61,177 bases of DNA, taken from NCBI GenBank assembly GCA_031292215.1, contig JARLHO010000035.1:1-61177 (forward strand). Reading direction: 5' to 3'. The notes beneath the pieces were generated by a model, which made no database searches, was not told where the DNA came from, and worked only from the letters and a program-made list of their open reading frames with translations. Source of the DNA: Syntrophobacteraceae bacterium (GTDB taxonomy: Bacteria > Desulfobacterota > Syntrophobacteria > Syntrophobacterales > Syntrophobacteraceae). Within the stretch, counting starts at the first letter, position 1. Every line of letters begins with the position of its first letter. Both the position numbers and the translations under genes were made by a program. Below are positions 19,801 through 28,322 of the stretch, piece by piece.

Positions 19801-20282
19801 AGCAGGAAGGGGGGCTGCGGGCCGGAACGGAAAATACCGTCGCCATTGCCGGGGTGGGGAAAGCGGCCGAACTGGCCGAAAAGCGCCTTCCCGAGATGGA
19901 CCAGCGCGTTCGGATGCTGCGGGACCGGCTCTTTGAGGGTATTCGGCGGCTGATTCCTGAGGCAAAGCTAAACGGGCATCCGGAATACAGGCTCCCCAAT
20001 ACTCTTAACGTCTCCTTGCCGGGGATTCGGGGAGAGGCGATGGTGCTTGCCCTCGATCAAAAAGGCGTATTTCTTTCCTCGGGGTCCGCCTGCCGGGCGG
20101 GTTCTCCAAAGCCTTCCCATGCCCTCTTAAACATGGGCTTATCGGAGGAGGAGGCTCACTGCGCCCTGCGAATCTCTCTTGGCGCAGGCAATACGCAGAC
20201 ACAGATCGACCAGACGCTCGATCGCATCGAGGAAGTAATCCGCGAGTCCATGACGACCGTAGGTTTTGTCCCCTGCCGATAG
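16887..20282 (+). CDS. Fusion protein: molybdopterin oxidoreductase plus NifS/IscS-type cysteine desulfurase
   Basis: One open frame of 1131 residues. Residues 1-~715 are a complete bis-MGD oxidoreductase: a CGICPAGC N-terminal [4Fe-4S] motif (Cys12, 15, 19, 46), a likely Mo/W ligand Cys151 in VGALCYVS, and GANPATD and VVIDPRRTKTARL blocks. After a ~30-residue linker, residues ~748-1125 are a full PLP cysteine desulfurase: YLDHNATT, GTEANN, HTDAVQAAGK, the PLP lysine near 946 in LSGHKFHGPKG, and the catalytic Cys1069 in SSGSACRAGSP. Both halves keep their active residues. An internal ATG at 19060 could also yield the desulfurase alone. Formate-dehydrogenase-type enzymes need sulfur placed on their cofactor by IscS and FdhD, so the fused desulfurase may serve its own molybdenum site. 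A flavoprotein and SnoaL-like gene follow. Confidence 0.85.
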   Translation: MELRGQERRALCGICPAGCWVIVTYGADGKMASVRADENSPLGLLCKLGEHSAEIVYSENRLHYPLRRRGAKGTYEFTRISWEEAFREIAGRLDGIKRRRGAEATAVYTGRGSFEQALCDVFQPKDVAVSSASSVLFPFGSPNTMGVGALCYVSFAMIAPHVTMGGMLINMFSELENAELIVVWGANPATDCPPLDLKRILEAENRGAKVVVIDPRRTKTARLTNAEWIPIRPGTDGALALGLCQVLIEEELYDEPFVKQWTRGFAEFARYAQHFRPEVVEAITGVARESVRALARKIANARGASPVMYSGLEYSDSGVQAIRATMVLWALAGQLDVPGGRCFTMEQNRFPINREGHIPNPNPKRALGVERFPVYSAYRGESHANCLPDSVLRGKPYRIESLIILGASMITAWPRPDVWRKTLEALDFLVSIDVNLTADCAYADIVLPAATSYEIDSYMTYGPIFRLREKVIEPVGEARNSFFIMTELAERLGYGHLYPRTEEELLRHVLKGSPFTPEQVRAAGGQVQVDTVMMQYKKWEKGLLRKDGQPGFETPTGKFEISSTILEEHGYDPLPVYSEPAESPLSQPALAAKFPLVFNSGSRVATDFRSQFHGIPGLVDERPEPTVTINTRDAAARQIRNGDRVILRSPRGSVRLRALVTEDILPGAIDANMGGGGPLGPKAWRECNINDLTDLKYDPISGFPIYKALLCEVERAPESGKAVEMDSGEPGGVLFAQTGSRLQARESIYLDHNATTHPDPEVRALMDDYMESRYGNPSAIHREGREAKAAIEQARRKVARLLGCTARRIIFTGGGTEANNQVIKSLALANWKSKKRLITSSIEHPSILKVCAWLENFGFPLTCLPVDSYGRLRPEELEEAMTDDTFLVSIMAANNETGSLQPIADLAGIARRRGALFHTDAVQAAGKIPLDVEALGVDFLTLSGHKFHGPKGVGVLYVRKGIALEPLLHGGEQEGGLRAGTENTVAIAGVGKAAELAEKRLPEMDQRVRMLRDRLFEGIRRLIPEAKLNGHPEYRLPNTLNVSLPGIRGEAMVLALDQKGVFLSSGSACRAGSPKPSHALLNMGLSEEEAHCALRISLGAGNTQTQIDQTLDRIEEVIRESMTTVGFVPCR

Positions 20283-20362
20283 GGGATTACCCGGGAGGAG
20301 ATCACCCGGGCCGCAATGGATACGAGGTGGGCTGTGTTTTAAGTGCTCGAAAGGATTGGAAG

Positions 20363-21733
20363 ATGAAATACGATGCCATCGTCATTGGCTCGGGGCAAGC
20401 CGGGAATCCGCTTTCGCAGCAACTGGCAGACCTTGGTTGGACAGTCGCCCTGATCGAGAAAAGCCACCTCGGCGGCGCCTGCATCAACACGGGGTGTACG
20501 CCGACCAAAACCATGGTCCACAGAGCGCAGGTGGCCCACTACGTGCGCCAGGCCGAGCGGTGGGGCGTTCGGTCCGGACCGGTTGGCGTAGATCTCGAGC
20601 GTATTGTCCTGCAAAAAGACAAAATCGTCGGGAGCTTTCGTAGCGGCCAACAAAGACAAGTCGATCGGCGGCCGTCCTTGCGACTTTTTCGCGGAGAGGC
20701 CCGATTCGTTAGCCCCCATCAAATCCAAGTGGGAGAGCATTTGCTGGAGAGCGAAAAAATCTTCATCGACACGGGCTCTCGCCCCTTTATTCCAGATATC
20801 CCGGGGTTGGCTACGGTCGACTATCTGACCAACGAAAGCATTATGGAATTAACCCGGCTCCCGGTCCACCTGATAATTCTTGGGGGCGGCTACATCGGGT
20901 TGGAGTTCGGGCAGATGTTTCGCCGTTTCGGCAGCCGGGTTACGGTAATCGATAGCAGTAAACAGATCCTGGCCCGAGAAGACCCGGAGGTTGCAGTCGA
21001 GCTTCAGAAAGCTCTTGCGGCGGAGGGCGTGGACTTTTTGCTCGATACTCGGACAACGGCTGTGGAAAAGAACAACGGCTCGATTATCCTGGCCGTGGAG
21101 GCAAGCCGTGGACAATCCACGGTTACCGGGTCAAACCTTCTTGTCGCCGTCGGGCGCCAGCCAAACAGCGACGACCTGGGTATTGAGAAGGCGGGAATTG
21201 AAACCGACAGGAAGGGTTTTATAAAGGTGAATGGCCGGCTGGAGACAAATGTAGCCGGCATCTGGGCGCTGGGCGACGTGAAGGGCGGGCCCGCTTTTAC
21301 CCATATCTCCTATAACGATTTCCAGATTGTTTATGGGAACCTGGTCGAAGGCCGGGCGCTGTCGATAGACAATCGTAGTGTTCCTTACTGCGTGTTCACC
21401 GATCCCCAGTTGGGGCGCGTCGGCATGACGGAGAGTGAGGCAAGAGCAAAAGGGTATAGCCTTAAGGTCGGTCATATTGCGATGGCCGGCGTGGCGCGAG
21501 CGCTTGAGCGCGACGAGACTGCCGGGCTCATGAAGATTGTCGTTGACGGGGCAAACGATCATATCCTCGGTGCGTCCATTCTATCGACGGAGGCGGGTGA
21601 ACTAGTGCAGATCCTTGGTACTCTTATGCTTGCCAACCAGCCTTACACACTCCTTAAGGGGGCGGTCTATATTCATCCGACTCTGGCCGAAGGATTTTTC
21701 TCGCTCATGGAGGATGTGAAGGCGGTGGAATAA
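20363..21733 (+). CDS. Pyridine nucleotide-disulfide oxidoreductase, mercuric reductase/dihydrolipoamide dehydrogenase-like
   Basis: About 456 residues from the ATG at 20363, which gives the FAD-binding N-terminus DAIVIGSGQAGNPL. The redox disulfide is in GGACINTGCTPTK, an NAD(P)H Rossmann motif in IILGGGYIGLEFGQ, and a second FAD motif in GIWALGDV. The C-terminus has YIHPTLAEG, which fits the active-site histidine region of the interface domain. It lacks the N-terminal HMA domain and C-terminal vicinal cysteines of true MerA, so it is a MerA-like or dihydrolipoamide-dehydrogenase-like flavoprotein with an unknown disulfide partner. It lies 80 bases after the molybdoenzyme-desulfurase gene and is likely cotranscribed, so it could provide electrons or recycle a thiol carrier. 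Confidence 0.88.
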   Translation: MKYDAIVIGSGQAGNPLSQQLADLGWTVALIEKSHLGGACINTGCTPTKTMVHRAQVAHYVRQAERWGVRSGPVGVDLERIVLQKDKIVGSFRSGQQRQVDRRPSLRLFRGEARFVSPHQIQVGEHLLESEKIFIDTGSRPFIPDIPGLATVDYLTNESIMELTRLPVHLIILGGGYIGLEFGQMFRRFGSRVTVIDSSKQILAREDPEVAVELQKALAAEGVDFLLDTRTTAVEKNNGSIILAVEASRGQSTVTGSNLLVAVGRQPNSDDLGIEKAGIETDRKGFIKVNGRLETNVAGIWALGDVKGGPAFTHISYNDFQIVYGNLVEGRALSIDNRSVPYCVFTDPQLGRVGMTESEARAKGYSLKVGHIAMAGVARALERDETAGLMKIVVDGANDHILGASILSTEAGELVQILGTLMLANQPYTLLKGAVYIHPTLAEGFFSLMEDVKAVE

Positions 21734-21754
21734 AAGAGCGGTAGGGAGAAGACG

Positions 21755-22138
21755 ATGGAAGAGCAAAATATCCGGGATCTGATTGACCGGCACTGGGCCG
21801 CGTCCGCGGCAGGAGATCTGGAAAAGGAACACGATATTTATCACGACGACGCCATATGCGACTACCCGCAATCGGGTGAGCGCATCCGTGGACGTCGAAA
21901 CATCCAGGGGCTGCGGGCCAATCATCCGGGAAAGCCGTCGGGTTTTGAGGTTCGGCGCGTGCTGGGCAAAGGAGAGCTGTGGATCACCGAGTACATAATC
22001 GCTTACCGGGGAAATCCGACCTTCACGGTGAGTATCATGGAGTTTCGAGACGGCCTGGTGATGCATGAAACACAATATTTTGCGGATCCCTTCGAGGCGC
22101 CTGCCTCGCGCGCGCAATGGGTCGAGCGGATGATGTAA
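21755..22138 (+). CDS. SnoaL/NTF2-like protein
   Basis: A 127-residue protein of the SnoaL-like NTF2 fold: an N-terminal helix RDLIDRHWAASAAGD, then DIYHDDAICDYPQSGERIRG, and a beta-rich second half. The start ATG at 21755 has a GGGAGAAG ribosome site and lies 21 bases after the flavoprotein stop, so it probably closes that operon. Members include small isomerases, cyclases and binding proteins. The specific activity is unknown. Confidence 0.8.
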   Translation: MEEQNIRDLIDRHWAASAAGDLEKEHDIYHDDAICDYPQSGERIRGRRNIQGLRANHPGKPSGFEVRRVLGKGELWITEYIIAYRGNPTFTVSIMEFRDGLVMHETQYFADPFEAPASRAQWVERMM

Positions 22139-22563
22139 GGAAATAGTGAAGCCGAGCTCACCGCGCGGGGGGGGGGGCTGCTCGCGGGCAAAGGGCCGGT
22201 CGGAGGCGCTAAGTGCGAAGATCGGCGTTAGGCCTGTTTGGGCCGCGCTCCGGGAGCCGGCAGCTTCGGCCTTCCGCTGCGAAGTCTAGCCACTACCATC
22301 CCCAACAAATCCGTGGATTTTGATGCATTCGATCCGGAATTCACTGCCCGGACCGACAAATACCTGGAGTAATCATCTTGCGCAATCCGGCGGCCGCTGC
22401 TTTAATGGCGGTTGGCGACCTGGTCGTGGGCCTTACGCTTGGGATGGCCTCCGAAGGTGTCTGTGGTGGAGCTCATCGGTTTGATGGAGTGGTGGAGGGG
22501 ATGGCGCCGCAGGGCGGGAACATGCTTTGCCGCGTTAGAAGAGTCAGCTTACAGGAACGTGTA
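22139..22563. other. Intergenic region between the SnoaL-like gene and ywbE
   Basis: 425 bases with no supported gene. It contains a run of eleven or more G (about 22167-22178). An open frame at 22378-22563 continues into the YwbE frame, but its residues do not look like YwbE and there is a better internal start. No promoter was assigned. Confidence 0.4.
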
Positions 22564-22770
22564 ATGAACGGACAAAATCGCAAGGACATTCGACCCGGTC
22601 AGCGTGTTGAAATTGTATTGAAAAAGGATCAACGAACCGGTCGCCGGACGGTCGGGGTTGTAAAGGATATACTCACGTCTTCGGCCTACCACTCCCGCGG
22701 GATCAAGGTGCGACTCGATGACGGCCAGATCGGGCGGGTGCAGCAGGTTCTTTCGGACCAGCAGTCGTAG
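22564..22770 (+). CDS. YwbE-family protein
   Basis: A 68-residue protein starting MNGQNRKDIRPGQ, with the ribosome site AGGA seven bases before the ATG. The sequence RPGQRVEIVLKKDQRTG followed by GIKVRLDDGQIGRVQ matches the small conserved YwbE family (DUF2196), whose role is unknown. It looks like a compact beta-barrel-like protein. It appears to be a stand-alone gene facing the convergent methyltransferase-like gene. Confidence 0.85.
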   Translation: MNGQNRKDIRPGQRVEIVLKKDQRTGRRTVGVVKDILTSSAYHSRGIKVRLDDGQIGRVQQVLSDQQS

Positions 22771-22836
22771 CGGTGATACAACCCGGGCGCGACTTGATTA
22801 AATCGTCTGCTGCCGAGGAAAACCCGGTTGCGGAAT

Positions 22837-23853
22837 TTAGTCGTTTTTGATTCGTTGGGCGGACTTCTTCCAATCCGTGTAGGCCGCAACAGTGGTGTAC
22901 ATGTCGATTTTGCGTCCCATTTCAGGGCTTGGCGCCAGATGCCATTGCCAGGTAAGGTCGGCCGGAGGCAGCCTCAAGCCATGGAGAGGGTCCCACTCTT
23001 TCGCAATGTGCTCGTCGCGTGTGATGCGTTGCAGGGCGATGTCGGTGATAAGGACCGTACGGCCGGGAAGTCTTTGGAGATATTCGAGGTGCGCCTCGAT
23101 CAGGTGCTTTTGAAAGGCGGCGACCGTGGTCTCGTCTCGCAGGCCGCGCAGATACCTGCCGGGGACATGGCCGAGTTGTGAAAGCAGGTTTACGGAAAGG
23201 GTGAGATCGAGCCGGCAATCGTCTACAAACAGCGCGGGATGGGATACGGGCAGCGCACTCCGGCGAAGAGGGGCGAGCCGCTGGAGCTGTTCCATAACGC
23301 CGGTTATGTCGGCTGAGATTTGGGTTACATTGCGGAAGCGCCGGACGCAAATGCGGCTTAACCAGGGGTGAACGATATCCACCAAAATCACTTCTGTAAA
23401 TAGTGCCGACAGCTCCTTTAACGGGATGTCGTGCAGGAGGCCGGCCCCCAGCACCGCAGCCCTGCGGCGGCACGGACATTGCCTTGCCGCTTCCAAAATG
23501 ACGTGTCGCGTCTTTTCCATATGGGGCGCCCAAACTCTTTTGCAACGCCGGAAGCGCGCCCGCACCCGCATCGAAGACGAAAGAAATCCCATCGATCTGC
23601 CAGTCTTCGAACACGAGCTCATGAGGTATTCCAGGAACTCAAGTATCATGGCGTCCAATACCTTTGGAGGGGGTGTCGTTGGTATCCCGATCAAGCGGCC
23701 ACGGTAATGGGACAAGCAGCCCGCATCACCCGCCTGTTGGCTTAAGTATTCCCAGTGTAACTGTTTGCCAGAGGGCCTGGAGCGATAATCTTCCGAGAAA
23801 AGCGGTAGACGACTGATCCAAAACTCCAACTCCCGATGTTCAGGAACTCGCAT
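22837..23853 (-). CDS. Uncharacterised protein with an S-adenosylmethionine methyltransferase-like core
   Basis: About 338 residues from the ATG at 23853 (MRVPEHREL). The frame is open to 23904, but that would reach the terminator of tRNA-Arg. The centre looks like a Rossmann methyltransferase: AAVLGAGLLHDIPL (motif I glycine loop) near residue 135, EVILVDIVHP with the acidic residue of motif II, then SADITG and a VDDCRLDLTLSVNLL stretch in place of motif IV. The N-terminal 110 residues are arginine-rich and have no recognised domain. It stands alone, and substrate and partners are unknown. The fold call is by motif reading only. Confidence 0.6.
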   Translation of the reverse strand: MRVPEHRELEFWISRLPLFSEDYRSRPSGKQLHWEYLSQQAGDAGCLSHYRGRLIGIPTTPPPKVLDAMILEFLEYLMSSCSKTGRSMGFLSSSMRVRARFRRCKRVWAPHMEKTRHVILEAARQCPCRRRAAVLGAGLLHDIPLKELSALFTEVILVDIVHPWLSRICVRRFRNVTQISADITGVMEQLQRLAPLRRSALPVSHPALFVDDCRLDLTLSVNLLSQLGHVPGRYLRGLRDETTVAAFQKHLIEAHLEYLQRLPGRTVLITDIALQRITRDEHIAKEWDPLHGLRLPPADLTWQWHLAPSPEMGRKIDMYTTVAAYTDWKKSAQRIKND

Positions 23854-23888
23854 CCCCTCCCCGAAGGTGTGGACAAACCGAGCGAAAT

Positions 23889-23934
23889 AAAAAAAAGGAC
23901 TCAACGGCCAACCCGCTAAGTCCTTGATTTTTTT
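23889..23934 (-). terminator. Terminator of the tRNA-Arg gene
   Basis: Read on the minus strand, AAGGACT...AGTCCTT forms a seven-base stem with a ~20-base loop and is followed by a T-run. It lies directly 3' of the tRNA gene. Confidence 0.75.
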
Positions 23935-23936
23935 AG

Positions 23937-24010
<74 letters not shown>

Positions 24011-24473
24011 GCTGGGTTTGGAAAGTCCATGCGAAATTTCTATGGGGAACGTCAACAACCGGTCGGCCTTTCGCAAGGCTGGGAGCCATTTCCACCTTCG
24101 AAACCACGCAAGCTGTGACTCTTATATACTTTCTGCGTTTTCATTGCAAGGGGTGGGCGTGTTCCACGCACATTCGGGAAGGGCGGCGGTAAAAGATGTG
24201 GGAGCCGAAGACCGGGGTGGCCGGAAAATGGATTTCGGCCGGTCCGCTCGAAAAAACGTTATTTGACCAGGGAAGTTAATGGGATTTCTGATTTGTATCG
24301 GAAAATGGTTATCCGAGTGGTTCTTTTTTTTTGCCTTTTGAACAAAAAGTCGCTAGGTATGCCAAATCTTGGGGAGCATCTCCGGCGCAAGGCTCGGCGT
24401 TAGAGTTTTCCCCGGGGCATGTTATAATCGGGCCAAGTTAAAGTTTACGGATCGAGTTCCTGGAGGGTAGCTC
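24011..24473. other. Intergenic region upstream of a small membrane-protein gene
   Basis: About 460 bases without a supported gene. A perfect TATAAT lies at 24423-24428, preceded by the palindrome CCCCGGGG. The -35 region (TTAGAG at a 17-base spacing) is poor. It could promote the small gene at 24474 and lysS. I found no RNA fold I can name. Confidence 0.4.
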
Positions 24474-24650
24474 ATGGGTCAATCGATGCAGTGGCTCAGC
24501 TTGACGGGCGGAGTGATAATCTTTGGATACGGGATTTTCAAGCTGGACTGGGTTCCTTTGATTCTGGGGCTTCTGATCGTGGCTTTTTCCGTTTCGAAGA
24601 TGATGAAGAGCAAAGAAAAAGGTCAATCCAAAAGGAATGGCCAACTGTGA
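24474..24650 (+). CDS. Small membrane protein of 58 residues
   Basis: An ATG at 24474 with the ribosome site GGAGGG seven bases upstream opens a 58-residue frame. A hydrophobic stretch from LTGGVIIFGYGIF to WVPLILGLLIVAFSV forms one long or two short membrane helices, followed by a lysine-rich cytoplasmic tail (SKMMKSKEKGQSKRNGQ). The layout is typical of small single-pass inner-membrane proteins. The family is not recognised. It lies about 200 bases before lysS. Confidence 0.65.
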   Translation: MGQSMQWLSLTGGVIIFGYGIFKLDWVPLILGLLIVAFSVSKMMKSKEKGQSKRNGQL

Positions 24651-24857
24651 GGCAGGCGCTGGTTGTCCTAGAGGCTGGGTGAGTCGCGCCAAGGGACCGG
24701 GATAAAGATAAGGGTCTTGACGCGGCAGGCCAAATCATCTAACGTTTCCAGTTTGCGGCCGGCGGACAGAAGAGGCGGGGTCTCGGATGAATCCGCGCAA
24801 TAACTGGACAAAAATATCGATAGAGGCGTACTGCGCTTTTTTTGAAGGTTTTGGGCA

Positions 24858-26351
24858 ATGGAAGATTTAAATATCGTTGTGCGGGAGCGGCTGGAGAAGG
24901 CCGCCGAATTGGAACGACAGGACGTAGCGCTCTATCCCAATGGCTACGAGGTGGCGGATAGGATAAAGTATCTTTTGGCAAATTCGGCCGCAAAAAAAGC
25001 CGAGGAGCTTGAAGCCGATCAAACTGCCTACACGATAGCCGGCCGCGTGCTTTCGGTTCGCTCTTTCGGCAAATCCATCTTCATGCATATCGTGGATTCG
25101 GATGCAAAAATCCAGATATACGTCCAGAAGAACCTGCTCGGCGAGCCGAGCTACTCCTTGGCCAGGCGCATAGACATCGGGGACATCATTCGTGTTGGCG
25201 GATCTCTTTTCCGGACGAAAACCGATGAGCTGACGTTGGCTGTAAAAGATTTTGTTTTGCTTACCAAGAACCTGCGGCCTCTGCCCGAAAAATTCCACGG
25301 CCTAAAAGACATCGAACTGCGCTACCGCCAACGCTACGTGGACCTGATGGTAAACGAGCAGGTAAGGGAGACTTTCCGAAAAAGGGCCAGGATAATTTCT
25401 TCGATCAGAGGTTTTTTTACCGAGCGCGATTTCCTGGAAGTGGAGACCCCCATGATGCATGCCATCGCAGGCGGGGCTGCGGCAAAGCCTTTCAAGACGC
25501 ATCACAATGCTCTGGACATGGATCTCTATCTGCGAATAGCGCCTGAGCTCTATCTCAAGAGGCTCCTTGTCGGGGGGTTCGAGCGAGTGTTTGAGGTCAA
25601 CCGCAATTTCCGCAATGAAGGGGTTTCGACCAAGCATAATCCCGAATTCACGATGGTCGAATTCTATCAGGCCTACGCGACGTATCGCGACCTCATGGGG
25701 CTGACAGAAGAGCTTTTCGCCCAGTTGTGCCGGGAGGTAAACGAGGGGAAAACGAGCCTGGAATACCAGGGCGACGTTATCGATTTCTGTGCGCCATGGG
25801 CGCGCTACACTTTCCTTGAAGCGCTCACCACCATTGGGGATGTGCCCCAAGAGGCAGTGGAGAGTCTGGAGGGGGCCGTCCATTGCGCAAGGTCTTTGGG
25901 GATAGGTATCGAGCGCTTCGAGGGCCACGGAAAGCTTTTGACCAAGATTTTCGACCTGGTGGTCGAACCAAGGCTTGTGCAGCCGACCTTTATATACCAA
26001 TACCCGCTCGAGGTATCGCCTCTATCGAGGAAAACCCAGGGGGCGCCGGAATTTGTGGATCGCTTCGAGCTGTTTATCGCCGGCCGCGAAATGGCCAATG
26101 CATTCTCGGAGCTAAACGATCCGAGGGACCAGCGCGAGAGGTTCGAACTGCAGCTCGCCGCATTCCAGGCTGGTGACGAGGAAGCCCATCAGATGGATGA
26201 TGACTATATTCGAGCCCTCGAGTACGGAATGCCCCCGGCGGCCGGGGAGGGTATCGGCATCGATCGGCTGGTCATGCTTTTCACCGACTCGCCTTCCATA
26301 AGGGATGTGATCCTTTTTCCTCAAATGAGACCAGAAAAGAAGGGCCTGTAA
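24858..26351 (+). CDS. lysS: Lysyl-tRNA synthetase, class II
   Basis: A 497-residue class II enzyme charging tRNA-Lys. An N-terminal OB-fold anticodon-binding domain (AGRVLSVRSFGKSIFMHI) occupies about residues 60-150. The catalytic domain has motif 1 near FLEVETPMMH, motif 2 in FEVNRNFRNEGVSTKHNPEF and motif 3 in GIGIDRLVMLFT. The length is standard. It begins the envelope block and is followed after 11 bases by the lolC/E-type gene, so they may be cotranscribed. Confidence 0.96.
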   Translation: MEDLNIVVRERLEKAAELERQDVALYPNGYEVADRIKYLLANSAAKKAEELEADQTAYTIAGRVLSVRSFGKSIFMHIVDSDAKIQIYVQKNLLGEPSYSLARRIDIGDIIRVGGSLFRTKTDELTLAVKDFVLLTKNLRPLPEKFHGLKDIELRYRQRYVDLMVNEQVRETFRKRARIISSIRGFFTERDFLEVETPMMHAIAGGAAAKPFKTHHNALDMDLYLRIAPELYLKRLLVGGFERVFEVNRNFRNEGVSTKHNPEFTMVEFYQAYATYRDLMGLTEELFAQLCREVNEGKTSLEYQGDVIDFCAPWARYTFLEALTTIGDVPQEAVESLEGAVHCARSLGIGIERFEGHGKLLTKIFDLVVEPRLVQPTFIYQYPLEVSPLSRKTQGAPEFVDRFELFIAGREMANAFSELNDPRDQRERFELQLAAFQAGDEEAHQMDDDYIRALEYGMPPAAGEGIGIDRLVMLFTDSPSIRDVILFPQMRPEKKGL

Positions 26352-26362
26352 GCATCGCGATC

Positions 26363-27601
26363 ATGGGCTTCGAATTTTTCATAAGCATTAGATATCTTTT
26401 GGCCAAACGAAGACAAACGTTTGTGTCTTTGATTTCTTTTATTTCCATCGCAGGGGTGGGGGTGGGGGTTACCGCTCTTATAGTCGTCCTGGCGGTTATG
26501 AACGGGTTTCACGCAGACCTTCGCAACCGCATCCTTGGCGTCACGGCCCATGTAAACATCACCAGCTATGCGGGATCGATATCGAGCTATAAAGAAGCAA
26601 TGAGCAAGGTCGACAGGCAGAGTGGGGTGGTGGAATCTACGCCCTATATTTACGCTCCTGTCATGATGTCGGCAAACAGGAGTTCGGGGGCCATCCTGTA
26701 TGGAATCGATCCGTTTTCGGCTTCAAAGGTCATAAGGCTGCAGCAAAATCTTATTGAGGGAAAACTCGCGGATCTTACGCAGTCTTTGGATAAAAAGAGC
26801 GGAAAAAGTTATCCTGGGATCATACTGGGCAGCGAATTGGCAAGCAGTCTCGGGGTGAGGGTCGGAGATTACCTGACGATAATTTCTCCCACCGGGAGAT
26901 TGACTCCCATGGGGCAGGCGCCGAGAAGCGAGCTCTTCGAGGTGGTAGGCCTTGTTCGGTCGGGAATGTACGATTACGACAGCACGCTTGCTTACATCGA
27001 TCTTCCCGTGGCACAGCAATTCCTCGGCATGGGGGACAGTGTAACCGGCATGGAGGTACGGGTCCGTGACATATACAAGGCGGGCGAAATCGCCAAGGCG
27101 TTGAAAAAGTCTCTTGGCTACCCGTTTTATGTGACCGACTGGATAAAGATGAACAGCAATTTTTTCTCGGCTCTCAAGCTGGAAAAAACGGTAATGTTTG
27201 TAATCCTTACCCTTATAATTCTGGTGGCGTCCTTTAATATTGTGAGTTCTCTTACCATGCTGGTCATGGAAAAGGGCAGGGATATAGCCATACTGAAAGC
27301 CATGGGCGCCACGACGGCCAGTATAAGAAAAATATTCGTGATGGAAGGGTTTCTCATTGGCACGTGCGGGACTGTCCTCGGGCTTCTGGGCGGCAGCGTT
27401 TTATGCGATCTGCTCAAAAGGTACAAATTCATAGAGTTGCCTCAGGACGTCTATCACATATCCACCCTTCCGGTGAAAATGGAAGCCTCCGATTTGGCTT
27501 TAATCGCACTTTCGGCAATTTGCATCAGCCTTGTGGCGACTCTTTACCCGTCGCGCAAGGCTGCCGGACTCGACCCCGCAGAAGCCCTTAAGTATGAATG
27601 A
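26363..27601 (+). CDS. lolC: Lipoprotein-releasing ABC transporter permease, LolC/LolE family
   Basis: A 412-residue inner-membrane protein with four expected membrane helices: one after the N-terminus (LISFISIAGVGVGVTALIVV) and three C-terminal ones. The large periplasmic MacB-like domain lies between residues ~50 and ~270. The N-terminal FEFFISIRYLLAKRR and the MVMEKGRDIAILKAMGA coupling loop are typical of Lol permeases. With LolD it moves outer-membrane lipoproteins from the inner membrane to LolA. Only one permease gene is present, so it may act as a homodimer (LolF-like). lolD overlaps its stop by eight bases. Confidence 0.92.
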   Translation: MGFEFFISIRYLLAKRRQTFVSLISFISIAGVGVGVTALIVVLAVMNGFHADLRNRILGVTAHVNITSYAGSISSYKEAMSKVDRQSGVVESTPYIYAPVMMSANRSSGAILYGIDPFSASKVIRLQQNLIEGKLADLTQSLDKKSGKSYPGIILGSELASSLGVRVGDYLTIISPTGRLTPMGQAPRSELFEVVGLVRSGMYDYDSTLAYIDLPVAQQFLGMGDSVTGMEVRVRDIYKAGEIAKALKKSLGYPFYVTDWIKMNSNFFSALKLEKTVMFVILTLIILVASFNIVSSLTMLVMEKGRDIAILKAMGATTASIRKIFVMEGFLIGTCGTVLGLLGGSVLCDLLKRYKFIELPQDVYHISTLPVKMEASDLALIALSAICISLVATLYPSRKAAGLDPAEALKYE

Positions 27602-28322
27602 TGTCACGCAAAGTATAGAAGTCCACACCTTGGGACTCTCCAAAGCATTCGAAAACGGAAGCCACACGATCGAGCTTTTTAAAGACCTCGATCTCGTGAT
27701 CCGCAAGGGGGAGAGGGTCGCCGTTGTCGGGAGTTCGGGGGCGGGGAAATCGACGCTTCTAAACATCCTCGGAACCCTTGAGAAGCCGAGCGCCGGAAAG
27801 GTTTTTTACGGGGGCTCCGATGTGTTCCTGCAGGGTGAGCGCGAACTGGCTCATTTCAGGAATCGAAACATTGGTTTTGTATTTCAGTTGCACTGTTTGT
27901 TGCCCGAATTCACCGCTATCGAAAATGTAATGATGCCCGGTTTGATTGCGGGACTCCCCAAGGCGGAATCCCGGTTGAGGGCCTGCGACCTGCTCGACAG
28001 GCTCGGTTTATCCGATCGGCTCAAACACCGCGTCGGAGAGCTTTCGGGAGGCGAACAGCAAAGGATCGCAGTGGCCAGGGCGCTTTTGCTCAAACCCAGA
28101 CTGTTTCTGGCCGATGAACCGAGCGGGAACTTGGACAGCCGAACCGGGCGCTCTCTTCATGATTTGCTGGTCTCACTAAACGAGTCGGATGGGCTGACCA
28201 TGGTAATAGTTACCCACAACCAGGAGCTGGCCTCGATGATGCACAGGGTTCTACGACTAAAGGACGCCCGCCTCATCGAGGAACGGGAACGGCCTGCAGA
28301 GTGCCTGACGGTTACGGTATGA
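27594..28322 (+). CDS. lolD: Lipoprotein-releasing ABC transporter ATPase
   Basis: A 242-residue ABC ATPase starting at the ATG within the end of the permease gene. Walker A GSSGAGKST, the ABC signature LSGGEQQR, Walker B LFLADEPSGNLD and the switch histidine in VIVTHN are all present. It powers lipoprotein release to the periplasmic carrier. The eight-base overlap with lolC indicates translational coupling. It leads into bamA after about 180 bases. Confidence 0.93.
   Translation: MNDVTQSIEVHTLGLSKAFENGSHTIELFKDLDLVIRKGERVAVVGSSGAGKSTLLNILGTLEKPSAGKVFYGGSDVFLQGERELAHFRNRNIGFVFQLHCLLPEFTAIENVMMPGLIAGLPKAESRLRACDLLDRLGLSDRLKHRVGELSGGEQQRIAVARALLLKPRLFLADEPSGNLDSRTGRSLHDLLVSLNESDGLTMVIVTHNQELASMMHRVLRLKDARLIEERERPAECLTVTV

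Noticed and set aside
22378-22563. N-terminal extension of YwbE
   Set aside because: The extension has no family similarity, and the ATG at 22564 has a good ribosome site.
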